From: a bacterium C-53
GTDB lineage: Bacteria > Bacillota > Clostridia > Lachnospirales > Lachnospiraceae
Direction: 5' to 3'
NCBI GenBank assembly: GCA_003612525.1
Contig: RAZD01000007.1
Coordinates: forward strand, 62,001 to 126,000
DNA length: 64,000 nucleotides
In this document: positions 7,620-17,175 of the stretch, one piece after another
Numbering within the stretch: the stretch's first letter is position 1
Layout: each line of letters begins with the position of its first letter
Notes under the pieces: model-generated
Databases searched by the model: none
The model's input: the letters and a program-made list of their open reading frames with translations, nothing else
What the model was told of the DNA's origin: nothing
Translations under genes and position numbers: made by a program

Positions 7620-8099
7620 CTAAATCGTAAAAGCCATCGGCGTATAGCTGATTCCATCTGCCGTCGTTTCAGGCTGCAAATCTTTAAATCCAAGTTTATG
7701 ATAAAATCCTACCGCATATGGGGAAGAATTTACGGTTACGGCTGAAACTCCCCCTACTTCACTCAGAAGATATTCAAATACGTATTTCATAAGTGATCTT
7801 GCAACTCCTTGTCTGTGATACGCTTCCTCCACAAATAGCAGAGAGATGTGGTTTCTGTTCCTCAACCCCAGCATTCCCACCATATGGCCGTTTCCTTCAT
7901 ATGCTCCAAAAACCTGATATTCCCCCATTAAAAACATACGATGCAGCACTTCATCCGTCACAAACTTATAAAAATTCCGCACTCCTTCAGGTGTGTATAC
8001 ATCCGCTTCATACTTCAGAAAAGTTCTCCATGCAATTCCCATTGCAATGCTCCACTCTTCTCTGTATATCGGCCGGATATTTATTTTCCCGGATATCAT
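7620..8099 (-). CDS. GNAT-family N-acetyltransferase
   Basis: A 159-residue acetyltransferase of the GNAT fold. The coenzyme-A-binding loop is recognisable as EEAYHRQGVARSLMKYVFEYL (Q/RxxGxA/G pattern), followed by VTVNSSPYAVGFYHKLGFK, the usual last strand-helix pair. The acceptor is unknown. The start at 8099 follows AAAGAAGGC. It lies beyond the terminator of the metG-hydrolase-DUF1002 series and is likely transcribed separately or by read-through. Confidence 0.85.
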   Translation of the reverse strand: MISGKINIRPIYREEWSIAMGIAWRTFLKYEADVYTPEGVRNFYKFVTDEVLHRMFLMGEYQVFGAYEGNGHMVGMLGLRNRNHISLLFVEEAYHRQGVARSLMKYVFEYLLSEVGGVSAVTVNSSPYAVGFYHKLGFKDLQPETTADGISYTPMAFTI

Positions 8100-8142
8100 T
8101 TGTCAGCCTTCTTTCCCAAATATTCCTTGAACATATTATACA

Positions 8143-8184
8143 GAAAAAAGCTGCTGCATATCAACCTCTGCAACAGCTTTTTTT
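8143..8184 (-). terminator. Intrinsic terminator after the DUF1002 gene
   Basis: An inverted repeat with GCTGCTGCA (8150-8158) and TGCAACAGC (8169-8177) is bordered by A6 and T7 runs, so it can act in both directions. On the minus strand it ends the DUF1002 gene that stops at 8191. Confidence 0.8.
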
Positions 8185-8190
8185 CTTTCT

Positions 8191-9228
8191 CTACTCTTTT
8201 CCGAACAACCCCTTGAAAAATCCTGTAATCCCATCCATAATTTTCGTAAAAAATTGTCCGACGGAAGCTTTCATAATCTCCAATTTCGTTTCATTTGAGA
8301 TACCATTCGTAAGACTGGATAAATCGAGCTTATCACCAAACTTCTCATAAAGATCCTGTGCCTGATCAAGCAGTTTATTATAATCAAGCCCCAGATCTTT
8401 GATCTTCAGCATCAGGCTGACGATCTGGTTTATTTCTTCCTCGCTTAATACCACACCATAATCCGTGGATGCCTGAACCACAACTTCCTCAATCTCTTCT
8501 TTTGTATTCAGTTCTTTTCCTGCTATCTCCGCTTTGATAAATGCAATCAATTCGGATACCTGCTCGGAATCTCCCAGCGCTTCTGCAATTTCACCTGTCG
8601 TTACAAGCTCATTTAATGCCGTATCCAAAGATGCCTCCGTTACAGCCTTACCCGACATATCTTCATATGCTTTTAACGCACCGATAAGTGCAGCCGTTCC
8701 GGAAATCGGAGAAGGCCCAACCACCATAATATCCGCATTTTCCACACCCGCCGTCAACAGCGCATTGCGATACATCCCTACCGTACAGTAATTAATATTT
8801 TGTGTTGTAACCTGTACGCCATGTCCGGCTTCTGCCTGACGCACCAGTACGGAAGAAAGGGATTTCGTTCCAATCACACCAGGACTTACATACTGGTCAA
8901 GATACTGATGTTCCTGTGCATTTGTAATATACACAACATTGTAACCGCTCAGGTCCTGACCTGCGAGTCCCATCAGAGAGAGCACTGTCGCCAGCTGCTG
9001 CTGGCTTAAATCAGAACCAAGCGCCAGATATGGCTTGCTGGTATCCGCGGCAGGCTGCGTATTGTCTGTCACAGTCCCGGTTGATTCATTTTCTCCGGAA
9101 GCCGTACTTTCGCCAGAAGTACTATCTCCCCAGTCGATCACCGTCACATCGTCGCCTGCCATAGCAGGCACAGCGCACATGACCGTCATCAAACCCGCAA
9201 GAAGCAGACTGAATAACTTTTTTTTCAT
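8191..9228 (-). CDS. Secreted DUF1002-family protein
   Basis: The 345-residue protein begins with a signal peptide (MKKKLFSLLLAGLMTVMCAVPAMAG, cleavage near residue 24-25), then a Ser/Thr/Glu-rich linker to about residue 65, then a domain resembling Bacillus YpuA (DUF1002): YLALGSDLSQQQLATVLSLMG, VIGTKSLSSVLV, and VMVVGPSPISGTAALIGALKAYE-like segments. No enzymatic motif is known for the family. It starts 4 bases after the end of the upstream hydrolase, indicating one transcript from metG onwards. The role is unknown. Confidence 0.8.
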   Translation of the reverse strand: MKKKLFSLLLAGLMTVMCAVPAMAGDDVTVIDWGDSTSGESTASGENESTGTVTDNTQPAADTSKPYLALGSDLSQQQLATVLSLMGLAGQDLSGYNVVYITNAQEHQYLDQYVSPGVIGTKSLSSVLVRQAEAGHGVQVTTQNINYCTVGMYRNALLTAGVENADIMVVGPSPISGTAALIGALKAYEDMSGKAVTEASLDTALNELVTTGEIAEALGDSEQVSELIAFIKAEIAGKELNTKEEIEEVVVQASTDYGVVLSEEEINQIVSLMLKIKDLGLDYNKLLDQAQDLYEKFGDKLDLSSLTNGISNETKLEIMKASVGQFFTKIMDGITGFFKGLFGKE

Positions 9229-9231
9229 ACA

Positions 9232-10173
9232 CTAACCTCTCTTTTCTATCTGTTTTAGAATCCAGTGGTAAATATCTTCATACACCTGATAACGGTCTCC
9301 TTCATTCAGGATTTCATGGCGATCTCCTTCATAAAGTTTCATCTCGATGTCCGTAAGTCCTGACAAAATATAAGTTTCATAGACTTCTCTGACACCTTCA
9401 CCATAACCGCCTACAGGGTCTTCTGTACCGGATAACATATATACGGGAAGGTCCTTCGGTATTTTTGCTAGATTTTCTTTTTTATTCACCGCAGCGGTAA
9501 GTCTTGACAATTCCCTGAAACCGTTCAGTGTAAAAATAAATCCGCACTTATCATCATGATTATATTCTTCCAAAATTTTCTCGTTGGAACAAATCCAGTC
9601 ATTTGGGCTCTTTCTATTTGGTATCCTGTCATTATAATGTCCAAATAAAACTTGATTCACTAGTTTACTTTTATGTTTCCAACCGAAAAATTTTGCCATA
9701 AAACCTGTAATAAAAATTCCGGATTTTGTCAGAAAATTTCTGGAAGCCGCCGTACCCACAATGACCGCCCCATCAATTCCTTTTCCGTAACGCGTGATAT
9801 AACTGCGAAGTATCAGAGAACCCATACTATGCCCACAGATAAAATAAGGTTTGCCAATGTTCTGCTCCTGAATTATCTTTTTGAGACGATGGACATCCCG
9901 CACAAGAACCGTTGCGCCGTCCTGTTCACAAAAATATCCTAACTCGTCTTCCGTATTGGCGGTTTTTCCATGTCCCAAATGATCGTTTCCGACGACGAGT
10001 ATCCCCTCTGACGCCAGATATTTCGCGAATTCACCATAGCGCTCAATATGTTCCGCCATTCCGTGCACAATCTGCACCACACACTTGATTTCGCCCTTTG
10101 GAATCCATTTTACTGCATGAATCTTTGTTACCTTATCCCTGGAATCAAAATAAAATTCTTCAAATTTTACCAT
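9232..10173 (-). CDS. Alpha/beta hydrolase, lysophospholipase/monoacylglycerol-lipase type
   Basis: A 313-residue serine hydrolase. The oxyanion-hole motif VQIVHGMAEH lies near residue 35, the nucleophile elbow is GHSMGS (ICGHSMGSLI), the acid is probably Asp in LSGTEDPVGG and the base His in YEGDRHEILNE. This pattern matches the monoacylglycerol lipase/lysophospholipase (PldB-like) group. No signal peptide is seen, so it is cytosolic. The gene starts 27 bases after metG and ends 4 bases before the DUF1002 gene. Confidence 0.88.
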   Translation of the reverse strand: MVKFEEFYFDSRDKVTKIHAVKWIPKGEIKCVVQIVHGMAEHIERYGEFAKYLASEGILVVGNDHLGHGKTANTEDELGYFCEQDGATVLVRDVHRLKKIIQEQNIGKPYFICGHSMGSLILRSYITRYGKGIDGAVIVGTAASRNFLTKSGIFITGFMAKFFGWKHKSKLVNQVLFGHYNDRIPNRKSPNDWICSNEKILEEYNHDDKCGFIFTLNGFRELSRLTAAVNKKENLAKIPKDLPVYMLSGTEDPVGGYGEGVREVYETYILSGLTDIEMKLYEGDRHEILNEGDRYQVYEDIYHWILKQIEKRG

Positions 10174-10199
10174 CGCAGCACCCCCTGGCGATTCACCGC

Positions 10200-12152
10200 C
10201 TAACAGATTTCCGCCCCCGCCGGCATTTTCTTCTCCGGAATCATAAGGGAGAGTTCTCCGTTTTCATCTTCTGCACATAAAAGCATTCCTTCCGATAAAA
10301 CACCCGCAAGAACCGCCGGTTTTAAATTCACCAGAACCATAACCTTTTTCCCGACCATCTCCGCCGCCGTATAATGCTGTTTAATACCGGACACAATCTG
10401 CTTTACCTCATTCCCGATTTTCACTTTGGAACATAACAGCTTTTTCGACTTCTTAACTTCTTCGCAGGCAATAATTTCACCTACCTGAAACTGCATCTTC
10501 TCAAAATCTTCAAATGTGATTTCCTGCTTTTTCTCTATTTCAATCACCGGTTCCTGTGTTTCTGCCTCTTCTGCCGGTGCAGGCATAATCTCCTCCACCT
10601 TCGCAAGCACTTCTTTCATATCAAGACGTGCAAACAGAATTTCCGGTTTCTCCGTCACCTTTGTCCCGGAAGCATAGAGGCCAAACTGATGGAGATCGTC
10701 TATAGCACGCTCTTTTGCATTTAACTGGTCAAGAATTTTCTTTGACGTATCCGGCATGAAAGATTCCAGAAGACACGCCCCCGTGCAGATTCCCTCAACA
10801 AGATTATAGAGTACCGTTGCAAGCCGGCCCTTCTTCGCGTCATCTTTTGCCAGTACCCACGGTTCCGTCTCATCAATATATTTATTGCAGCGCTTAAATA
10901 CGGTAAATATCTCGGTAATCGCATCCGCCACGCGAAGTTCATCCATCTTTGCAGACACCTTGTCTCTTGCACCCGTAACAACTGCTTTCAGATCATCGTC
11001 TACCGGCTCAAATGCCCCCTTATCCTCCACAACTCCGTTAAAATACTTATTACTCATGGAAATCGTCCGGTTTACAAGATTTCCAAGCGTATTCGCCAGA
11101 TCTGAGTTCAGACGTTCCACCATCAGCTCCCATGTAATCACACCATCATTTTCAAACGGCATTTCATGAAGCACAAAATAACGGACCGCATCTACTCCGA
11201 AAAAGTCAACCAATGTGTCTGCATAAAGCACATTTCCTTTTGACTTACTCATCTTTCCATCTCCCTGCAGCAGCCACGGATGCCCGAAAATCTGCTTTGG
11301 AAGCGGCTCATTCAGCGCCATCAGGAAAATAGGCCAGTAGATTGTATGGAAGCGGATAATATCCTTTCCAATCAGATGAAGATCTGCAGGCCAGAATTTC
11401 TTATACTGGCTGCTGCTTTCGCTGGCGCAGTCATACCCAATACCCGTGATATAATTTGTAAGCGCATCAAGCCACACATAAACAACATGTTTATCGTCAA
11501 AATCAACCGGAACTCCCCATTTAAAAGAACTCCTTGAAACACAGAGGTCCTGAAGCCCCGGAAGCAGGAAATTATTCATCATTTCATTTTTTCTCGAAAC
11601 AGGCTGAATAAATTCAGGATGCGTATTAATATGCTCGATCAGCCTGTCCGCATACTTGCTCATACGGAAAAAATATGCCTCTTCCCTTGCCGGCTTTACC
11701 TCGCGCCCGCAGTCAGGACATTTCCCATCCACAAGCTGTGATTCCGTCCAAAACGATTCACACGGGGTACAGTACATCCCTTCATAGGAATCTTTGTAAA
11801 TATCCCCCTGTTCATATAACTTCCGAAAAATCTTCTGTACCTGTTTCTCATGTTCCCTGTCCGTCGTACGGATGAATTTGTCATAAGAAGTCCCCATCAG
11901 ATCCCATATCTCTCTGATCGTGCCAGAAACCTGATCTACAAACTCTTTCGGAGAGATTCCCTGTTCCGCCGACTTAAGTTCAATTTTCTGTCCGTGCTCA
12001 TCCGTACCGGTCTGAAAAAAAACCTCATAGCCTTCCTGTCTCTTAAATCTTGCGATACTGTCCGCCAGCACAGCTTCATACGTATTTCCGATATGCGGCT
12101 TCCCTGATGTATACGCGATTGCTGTTGTTATATAATATTTCCCTTTATTCAT
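10200..12152 (-). CDS. metG: Methionyl-tRNA synthetase
   Basis: This 650-residue class I synthetase attaches methionine to tRNA-Met. The HIGH signature is YTSGKPHIGN near residue 15 and the KMSKS signature is GKMSKSKGN near residue 300. A four-cysteine zinc knuckle is present (CTPCESFW and CPDCGREV). After the anticodon-binding helices and an acidic linker, residues about 545-650 form the C-terminal OB-fold tRNA-binding domain (FQVGEIIACEEV, VNLKPAVLAGVLSEGMLL). Length is that of the bacterial two-part form. It has its own promoter at 12228-12256 and leads a series with two downstream genes. Confidence 0.97.
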   Translation of the reverse strand: MNKGKYYITTAIAYTSGKPHIGNTYEAVLADSIARFKRQEGYEVFFQTGTDEHGQKIELKSAEQGISPKEFVDQVSGTIREIWDLMGTSYDKFIRTTDREHEKQVQKIFRKLYEQGDIYKDSYEGMYCTPCESFWTESQLVDGKCPDCGREVKPAREEAYFFRMSKYADRLIEHINTHPEFIQPVSRKNEMMNNFLLPGLQDLCVSRSSFKWGVPVDFDDKHVVYVWLDALTNYITGIGYDCASESSSQYKKFWPADLHLIGKDIIRFHTIYWPIFLMALNEPLPKQIFGHPWLLQGDGKMSKSKGNVLYADTLVDFFGVDAVRYFVLHEMPFENDGVITWELMVERLNSDLANTLGNLVNRTISMSNKYFNGVVEDKGAFEPVDDDLKAVVTGARDKVSAKMDELRVADAITEIFTVFKRCNKYIDETEPWVLAKDDAKKGRLATVLYNLVEGICTGACLLESFMPDTSKKILDQLNAKERAIDDLHQFGLYASGTKVTEKPEILFARLDMKEVLAKVEEIMPAPAEEAETQEPVIEIEKKQEITFEDFEKMQFQVGEIIACEEVKKSKKLLCSKVKIGNEVKQIVSGIKQHYTAAEMVGKKVMVLVNLKPAVLAGVLSEGMLLCAEDENGELSLMIPEKKMPAGAEIC

Positions 12153-12227
12153 GAAATTTTCTGCACTCCTTTCAAGACTCCTCTGACCGTTTCTAATAAA
12201 AGAAAACCGGCTTTTATGCTTCTTTTT

Positions 12228-12256
12228 AAAGTATCACAGGAACCTGGTAAAGTCAA
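12228..12256 (-). promoter_or_regulatory. sigma-A promoter of metG
   Basis: On the minus strand TTGACT (12256-12251) and TACTTT (12233-12228) are 17 bases apart. The leader to the start codon is only about 70 bases, too short for a T-box or SAM riboswitch. Confidence 0.7.
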
Positions 12257-12322
12257 GAAACACTGGAATATTCAACATTTCGAAAGCATAGCTATAAATA
12301 AACCGCTTTCTGTAGAGGCACT

Positions 12323-14044
12323 ATGAAAAAATACAAGATTCTTTTTGCCATGCTTCTCATGGTTTCCGTCCTATCGGCGCTTTGCTACAACTGGAAGATC
12401 AGCCTTCCGAATCACAGATTCGAGACGTTCACACGGACACTTTTTGAAAACGATGTAGCCTCCAATACGCTGACGCTCCACTATACGCTTGCAAATCCTG
12501 CCGCCTATGGCATTAAAGATTATGAAGTGACGCTTGGTTCCTATTCGGATTATGATTTAAAGGCATCCTGCGCCGCCATCGAAAATTACGCGGATATCAC
12601 AGCTTCTTTTTCCGAAATGAACTTAAATGAGAAAAACAGACTGACCTGCGATATATTATCCGACCATCTGGCCAGACGTCTTGATAATCTTGATTATTAT
12701 CTGTACACGGAAATTTTCTCACCTGCATCCGGAATTCAGTCGCAGCTTCCGATCATGTTTGCGGAATATGAATTCCGATGCCAGAGGGACATTGACGATT
12801 ATCTTACATTACTGAGCCAGATTGATACATATTTTAAAGACGCCGCTGATTTTGAAAGCCTTCGAGCCGAAAATGGCCTGATTATGGCTAATTTCTCACT
12901 TGACACAGTCATTGAACAGTGCCGTTCTTTCACCAAAAATAAATCTTCACATTATCTCGAAAGTACCTTTAACACAAGGCTTGACGAGGCAGGCTTTCTG
13001 ACACCCGAAGAAATCCGCACGTACAAGACAAAAAATCTCACTATATTACAAAACCATGTATTTCCTGCCTATGAATACCTTGCAGATTATTTTGAAAGCC
13101 TGCGAAGTCAGGCCCCCTCCACTATGGCATTATGTAATTATCCGGATGGGAAAAAATATTATGAGGGACTTGTCCGTCAGGAAACCGGCTCTTCCAAGTC
13201 GGTGGAAGAGATTAAGAAACGACTGCAGCAGGAATTTTCAATTGATTTTCATGCGTATGCGGAACTAATCAGCAATGATCCGTCTATGGAAACATCATCA
13301 CTTGATCTGATTTTTGAAAACTCGCCTGTTCTTATGCTCGACGACCTGAAAGAAAAAGCGAAAAAAGATTTCCCGGACATTCCGGCAACAGATGTCACAG
13401 TAAAATATGTAGATAAGGCCCTGCAGGATTTTATGAGCCCGGCATTTTATATGACGCCGCCAATTGATATTTCAGATACCAATGTGATTTATATCAACCC
13501 GGCCTCCTCCTATTCAACGCTGAATCTGTATACGACGCTTGCGCATGAAGGCTATCCCGGACATTTGTATCAGACAAATTATTTTCACGCAACTGATCCT
13601 GACCCACTCAGAAGTCTCCTTTATTTTGGCGGATATACGGAAGGGTGGGCGCTGTATACGGAAATGTATTCCTATCGTCTTGCGGAAGAAAATTCAGCGC
13701 TCACAGAACTCCACCGTCTGAATCACTCGATTCAGCTCTGCCTGTTTTCATTGATGGATATTGCAATTCACTATGACGGACTCCACGAAGCGGATATCAT
13801 AAGCAATCTTGCACGTTACGGTATCACCGATAAAAACAGCGCCCGCCAAATTTACCGTTACATTTCCGAAGAACCTGCAAACTACCTGAAATATTACGTC
13901 GGTTATCTTGAATTCCTGGAGCTGAAAGAAAAGGCGCAGCAACAGGCTGGAAACAACTTTGATCTGAAAGATTTCCATACCTTCCTGTTAGAAACAGGGC
14001 CCGCGCCTTTTGATATCATTGAAAACAGACTTCGTTTTCCATGA
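12323..14044 (+). CDS. DUF885-family membrane-anchored metallopeptidase-like protein
   Basis: A 573-residue protein with an N-terminal hydrophobic anchor or signal peptide (residues 5-24). Its zinc-site motif HEGYPGH (near residue 407) and GGYTEGWALYTEMY are characteristic of DUF885 proteins, which are thermolysin/carboxypeptidase-Taq-like metallopeptidases. The HExxH-like HEGYPGH would supply two histidine ligands and the catalytic Glu. Substrates are unknown; an extracytoplasmic peptidase is a fair guess. A cysteine at residue 22 lacks a good lipobox context. The 3' end overlaps the convergent gene by 29 bases. Confidence 0.82.
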   Translation: MKKYKILFAMLLMVSVLSALCYNWKISLPNHRFETFTRTLFENDVASNTLTLHYTLANPAAYGIKDYEVTLGSYSDYDLKASCAAIENYADITASFSEMNLNEKNRLTCDILSDHLARRLDNLDYYLYTEIFSPASGIQSQLPIMFAEYEFRCQRDIDDYLTLLSQIDTYFKDAADFESLRAENGLIMANFSLDTVIEQCRSFTKNKSSHYLESTFNTRLDEAGFLTPEEIRTYKTKNLTILQNHVFPAYEYLADYFESLRSQAPSTMALCNYPDGKKYYEGLVRQETGSSKSVEEIKKRLQQEFSIDFHAYAELISNDPSMETSSLDLIFENSPVLMLDDLKEKAKKDFPDIPATDVTVKYVDKALQDFMSPAFYMTPPIDISDTNVIYINPASSYSTLNLYTTLAHEGYPGHLYQTNYFHATDPDPLRSLLYFGGYTEGWALYTEMYSYRLAEENSALTELHRLNHSIQLCLFSLMDIAIHYDGLHEADIISNLARYGITDKNSARQIYRYISEEPANYLKYYVGYLEFLELKEKAQQQAGNNFDLKDFHTFLLETGPAPFDIIENRLRFP

Positions 14045-15002
14045 CTTCCCCTTTGAAATATTCATCCAGGTTGTGAAGTGTGGTCTCCGCAATATTTCCG
14101 AGGGCCTCCTCCGTTAAAAATGCCTGATGGGAAGTAACCAGAACATTCGGCATGGAGATCAGCCTTGCCAACACATCATCCTGAAGGATTGTATTTGAAT
14201 TATCCTCATAAAAAAGATCGGCTTCTTCTTCGTACACATCAAGTGCCGCCGCACCTACTTTTTTATCTTTGATTGCCTCCAGAAGATCTTCGCTGTCAAT
14301 CAGCGCGCCTCTGGAGGTATTCATGATATATACGCCATCTTTCATTTTCGAAAGCGACTTCTTATCAATAATATGATAACTCTCCTTCGTTAAAGGACAG
14401 TGCAGGGATATGATATCCGATCGACGGAAAAGCTCATCAAGCTCAACATAGTGAATGTCCGAGTCCTTAACCGGATAGGGGTCGTACGCGAGAACCTCCG
14501 TCCCAAACCCTTTACAGATATCAATAAACGACCGGCCGATCTTACCGGTTCCGATAACCCCCACTGTTTTTCCATGAATATCAAATCCGGTCAGACCGTT
14601 TAAACTGAAATTATAATCTCTGACACGAATGTATGCGCGATGAAGCTTACGATTCAGCATAAGAAGCATACCAATCGCATGTTCCGCCACCGCATACGGC
14701 GAATAGGCCGGAACTCTTGCTACATGAAATTTCTCCTTTGCAAGCTTGAAATCAATATTATTAAAACCTGCACAGCGCATCGCAATCATATGGATGTTCT
14801 GTTTATCAAGAACCTTCAGCGTATCTGCTCCGATATCGTCATTTACAAACGCACAGACAGCATCGCTGCCTTCGGCAAGCACCGCTGTTTTTTTGTTCAG
14901 CTTCTCTTCATGATAAATAATATGAAATCCATATTTTTCATTTTCCTTGTCAAAAAATTCCTTATCGTAAGGTTTGGTATCAAAAAAACTAATTGTATTC
15001 AT
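14016..15002 (-). CDS. D-lactate dehydrogenase-like D-2-hydroxyacid dehydrogenase
   Basis: A 328-residue member of the D-isomer 2-hydroxyacid dehydrogenase family. The NAD-binding motif GVIGTGKIGRSF, the MNTSRGALID loop and the catalytic histidine in VTSHQAFLTEEA are clear. The overall sequence, with the ending TTLHNLDEYFKG, is closest to fermentative D-lactate dehydrogenase (LdhA). The start at 15002 has GGAGAGGAG upstream; an in-frame ATG at 15023 precedes that site and is unlikely. It would regenerate NAD by reducing pyruvate to D-lactate. The end overlaps the DUF885 gene convergently. Confidence 0.88.
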   Translation of the reverse strand: MNTISFFDTKPYDKEFFDKENEKYGFHIIYHEEKLNKKTAVLAEGSDAVCAFVNDDIGADTLKVLDKQNIHMIAMRCAGFNNIDFKLAKEKFHVARVPAYSPYAVAEHAIGMLLMLNRKLHRAYIRVRDYNFSLNGLTGFDIHGKTVGVIGTGKIGRSFIDICKGFGTEVLAYDPYPVKDSDIHYVELDELFRRSDIISLHCPLTKESYHIIDKKSLSKMKDGVYIMNTSRGALIDSEDLLEAIKDKKVGAAALDVYEEEADLFYEDNSNTILQDDVLARLISMPNVLVTSHQAFLTEEALGNIAETTLHNLDEYFKGEVMENEVCFQ

Positions 15003-15057
15003 TTTTCTGCTCCTCTCCGGCATCGCACTGCCTTCTCCTATTATATACCTGACAAGC

Positions 15058-17148
15058 TTAAATATTCGTGAAGATCATAACGCTGCGCGGACCAATGTCT
15101 ACCTTGTTTCCTACAAAATAATTCTCTCCCATAATACTGTTTTCCCGGTATGTGTCAATCGCCAGTTTCCATCGTTCTTTTCTGGGAAGTTCCGGAAGTT
15201 CAACCTGTATTTCCTCCCAGTACGTATTAATGGCAAGAAAAATCACATCATCTCTTTCACCGGTACGCCCTGCAAACATCACGCCAACATAATGTGAATC
15301 ATCATGAAAATCAGCAGTCCACGCCATATCTCCATGCACAGAAAGATCAGGAAATCCCAGACTGCACTCTTTTGTCGGCTTACGCAGAGGATTGTGTTTT
15401 TTGCGGAAGGCAATCATAAAACGGAAAAATTCAAATAAAGACTTATTTTCCTTTAACAAATTCCAGTCGAGCCAGGAAATAATATTATCCTGACAGTATG
15501 GATTGTTATTTCCAAACTGTGTATTGCCAAACTCATCTCCGGCAAGAAACATCGGTATTCCCCGGCTGCACATAAGCACCGCACATGCATTCTTAACCAT
15601 CCGCCGGCGGAGACGATTAATCTCTTCATCATCCGTCTCGCCTTCCACACCACAGTTCCAGCTTAAATTATCATCAGAACCGTCCGTATTATTCCAGCCG
15701 TTTGCCTCATTATGTTTTCTGTTATACGCATACAGATCATGGAGTGTAAATCCGTCGTGGCAGGTCAGAAAATTAACGGATGCACAGTGGCGTCTCATAT
15801 CATCATGATACATGTCAAGAGAACCCTGAATGCGGTTTACTGCCGCCCACGCTTTCCCGTTGTCCCCTTTCAGAAAGCTTCTCAAATCATCCCGGTATCT
15901 GCCATTCCACTCAATCCAGCGGTTCCAGGACGGAAAACTTCCCACCTGATACAATCCGCCGGCATCCCATGCTTCCGCAATCAGCTTCACATTACCCAGA
16001 ATCGGGTCAAATGCCAGACTTTGAAGCAGCGGAGGCTTACTCATCGGAGAACCATCCTCATTTCTTCCAAGAATTGTCGCAAGATCGAACCGGAAACCGT
16101 CTACCCTGTATGCCGTTACCCAATATCTGAGGCACTCCATAATCATTTGCTGCACAATCGGATGATTGCAGTTTAATGTATTCCCACAACCGCTGAAATT
16201 GTAATAGAATCCTTCCGGCGTCAGCATATAATAGATGTTGTTGTCGATTCCCTTAAAGGAAAAAAACGGGCCATCCTCATTTCCTTCCGCCGTATGGTTG
16301 AACACCACATCAAGAAAAACCTCTATGCCATTCTCATTCAGCGTCTTTATAAGCCGCTTTAACTCATTGCCTTCCCTGTTATATTCAATACTTGCGGAAT
16401 AGCTTGTATTCGGCGCAAAGAAACTAACCGTATTATATCCCCAGTAGTCAAAAAGCTCCCGGCCTTCATGAATGCGATGGTCCCGCATCTCGTCAAACTC
16501 AAAAACAGGCATCAGTTCCACTGCCGTTATACCAAGATCTTTCAAATACGGAATCTTGTCATAAATTCCGGCAAATGTTCCCCTGTGGCTCTCCAGAACA
16601 CCGGAAGACCCGTGTTTTGTAAATCCCCTGACATGCAGTTCATATATAATCAGATCTTCCATTGCAGTCAGCGGAGTCTGCACATTATCCCAGTCAAAAT
16701 CGTCCTTCACAACTCTGGCCTTGTAATGATTTTCCGCCCCGTTTAATTTCTGCCCCCACACGCTCTGACCCGTTACAGCTTTCGCATAAGGGTCCAACAG
16801 CGTTTTATTCTTATCAAATAGGATTCCCTTTTTGGAATCATACGGCCCGTCAAACCGGTACGCATATTCAAATTCCTCAATATCAAGCCCGAACACAATC
16901 ATCGAATATACATTTCCTATCCTGTAATGTTCCGGATATTTCAAAACTGCATACGGTTCCGTTTCCTTTCGGTGAAAGAGCAGCAGTTCACAGCTTTCCG
17001 CCTGATTCGAATGTATGGTGAAGCTCACGCCGCCCGGAATTGCCGTCGCTCCGTTGATCTCATAAAATCCCGGCCGGACTTTATACCCCGCTATCTCATC
17101 AAGTGGGATCAGATGGTACCTTGATTCGTCTCTAATTGTTGTCGCCAT
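15058..17148 (-). CDS. glgX: GH13 glycogen-debranching enzyme / isoamylase-type (GlgX-like)
   Basis: A 696-residue GH13 enzyme. An N-terminal CBM48/isoamylase domain (about residues 15-130) precedes the catalytic barrel with DVVFNHTAEG, the nucleophile in YRVDGFRFDLATI, the acid/base Glu in KLIAEAWDAGG, and the third acid in NFLTCHDGFTL. Such enzymes hydrolyse alpha-1,6 branches in glycogen or limit dextrins. The start at 17148 is preferred since GGGGG is 8 bases upstream; the ATG at 17154 is too close to it. It lies 27 bases after the LacI gene and may be cotranscribed with it. Confidence 0.9.
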   Translation of the reverse strand: MATTIRDESRYHLIPLDEIAGYKVRPGFYEINGATAIPGGVSFTIHSNQAESCELLLFHRKETEPYAVLKYPEHYRIGNVYSMIVFGLDIEEFEYAYRFDGPYDSKKGILFDKNKTLLDPYAKAVTGQSVWGQKLNGAENHYKARVVKDDFDWDNVQTPLTAMEDLIIYELHVRGFTKHGSSGVLESHRGTFAGIYDKIPYLKDLGITAVELMPVFEFDEMRDHRIHEGRELFDYWGYNTVSFFAPNTSYSASIEYNREGNELKRLIKTLNENGIEVFLDVVFNHTAEGNEDGPFFSFKGIDNNIYYMLTPEGFYYNFSGCGNTLNCNHPIVQQMIMECLRYWVTAYRVDGFRFDLATILGRNEDGSPMSKPPLLQSLAFDPILGNVKLIAEAWDAGGLYQVGSFPSWNRWIEWNGRYRDDLRSFLKGDNGKAWAAVNRIQGSLDMYHDDMRRHCASVNFLTCHDGFTLHDLYAYNRKHNEANGWNNTDGSDDNLSWNCGVEGETDDEEINRLRRRMVKNACAVLMCSRGIPMFLAGDEFGNTQFGNNNPYCQDNIISWLDWNLLKENKSLFEFFRFMIAFRKKHNPLRKPTKECSLGFPDLSVHGDMAWTADFHDDSHYVGVMFAGRTGERDDVIFLAINTYWEEIQVELPELPRKERWKLAIDTYRENSIMGENYFVGNKVDIGPRSVMIFTNI

Positions 17149-17175
17149 AGTCATTACCCCCGTTTCATTCTTTTA

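Noticed and set aside
12153-12322. T-box or SAM riboswitch upstream of metG
   Set aside because: The promoter is only about 75 bases from the start codon and no T-box or S-box motifs are present.
15712-16176. Open frames antisense to the debranching enzyme gene (and similar ones opposite many other genes)
   Set aside because: They have no good ribosome-binding sites, overlap strongly supported genes, and show no protein motifs.
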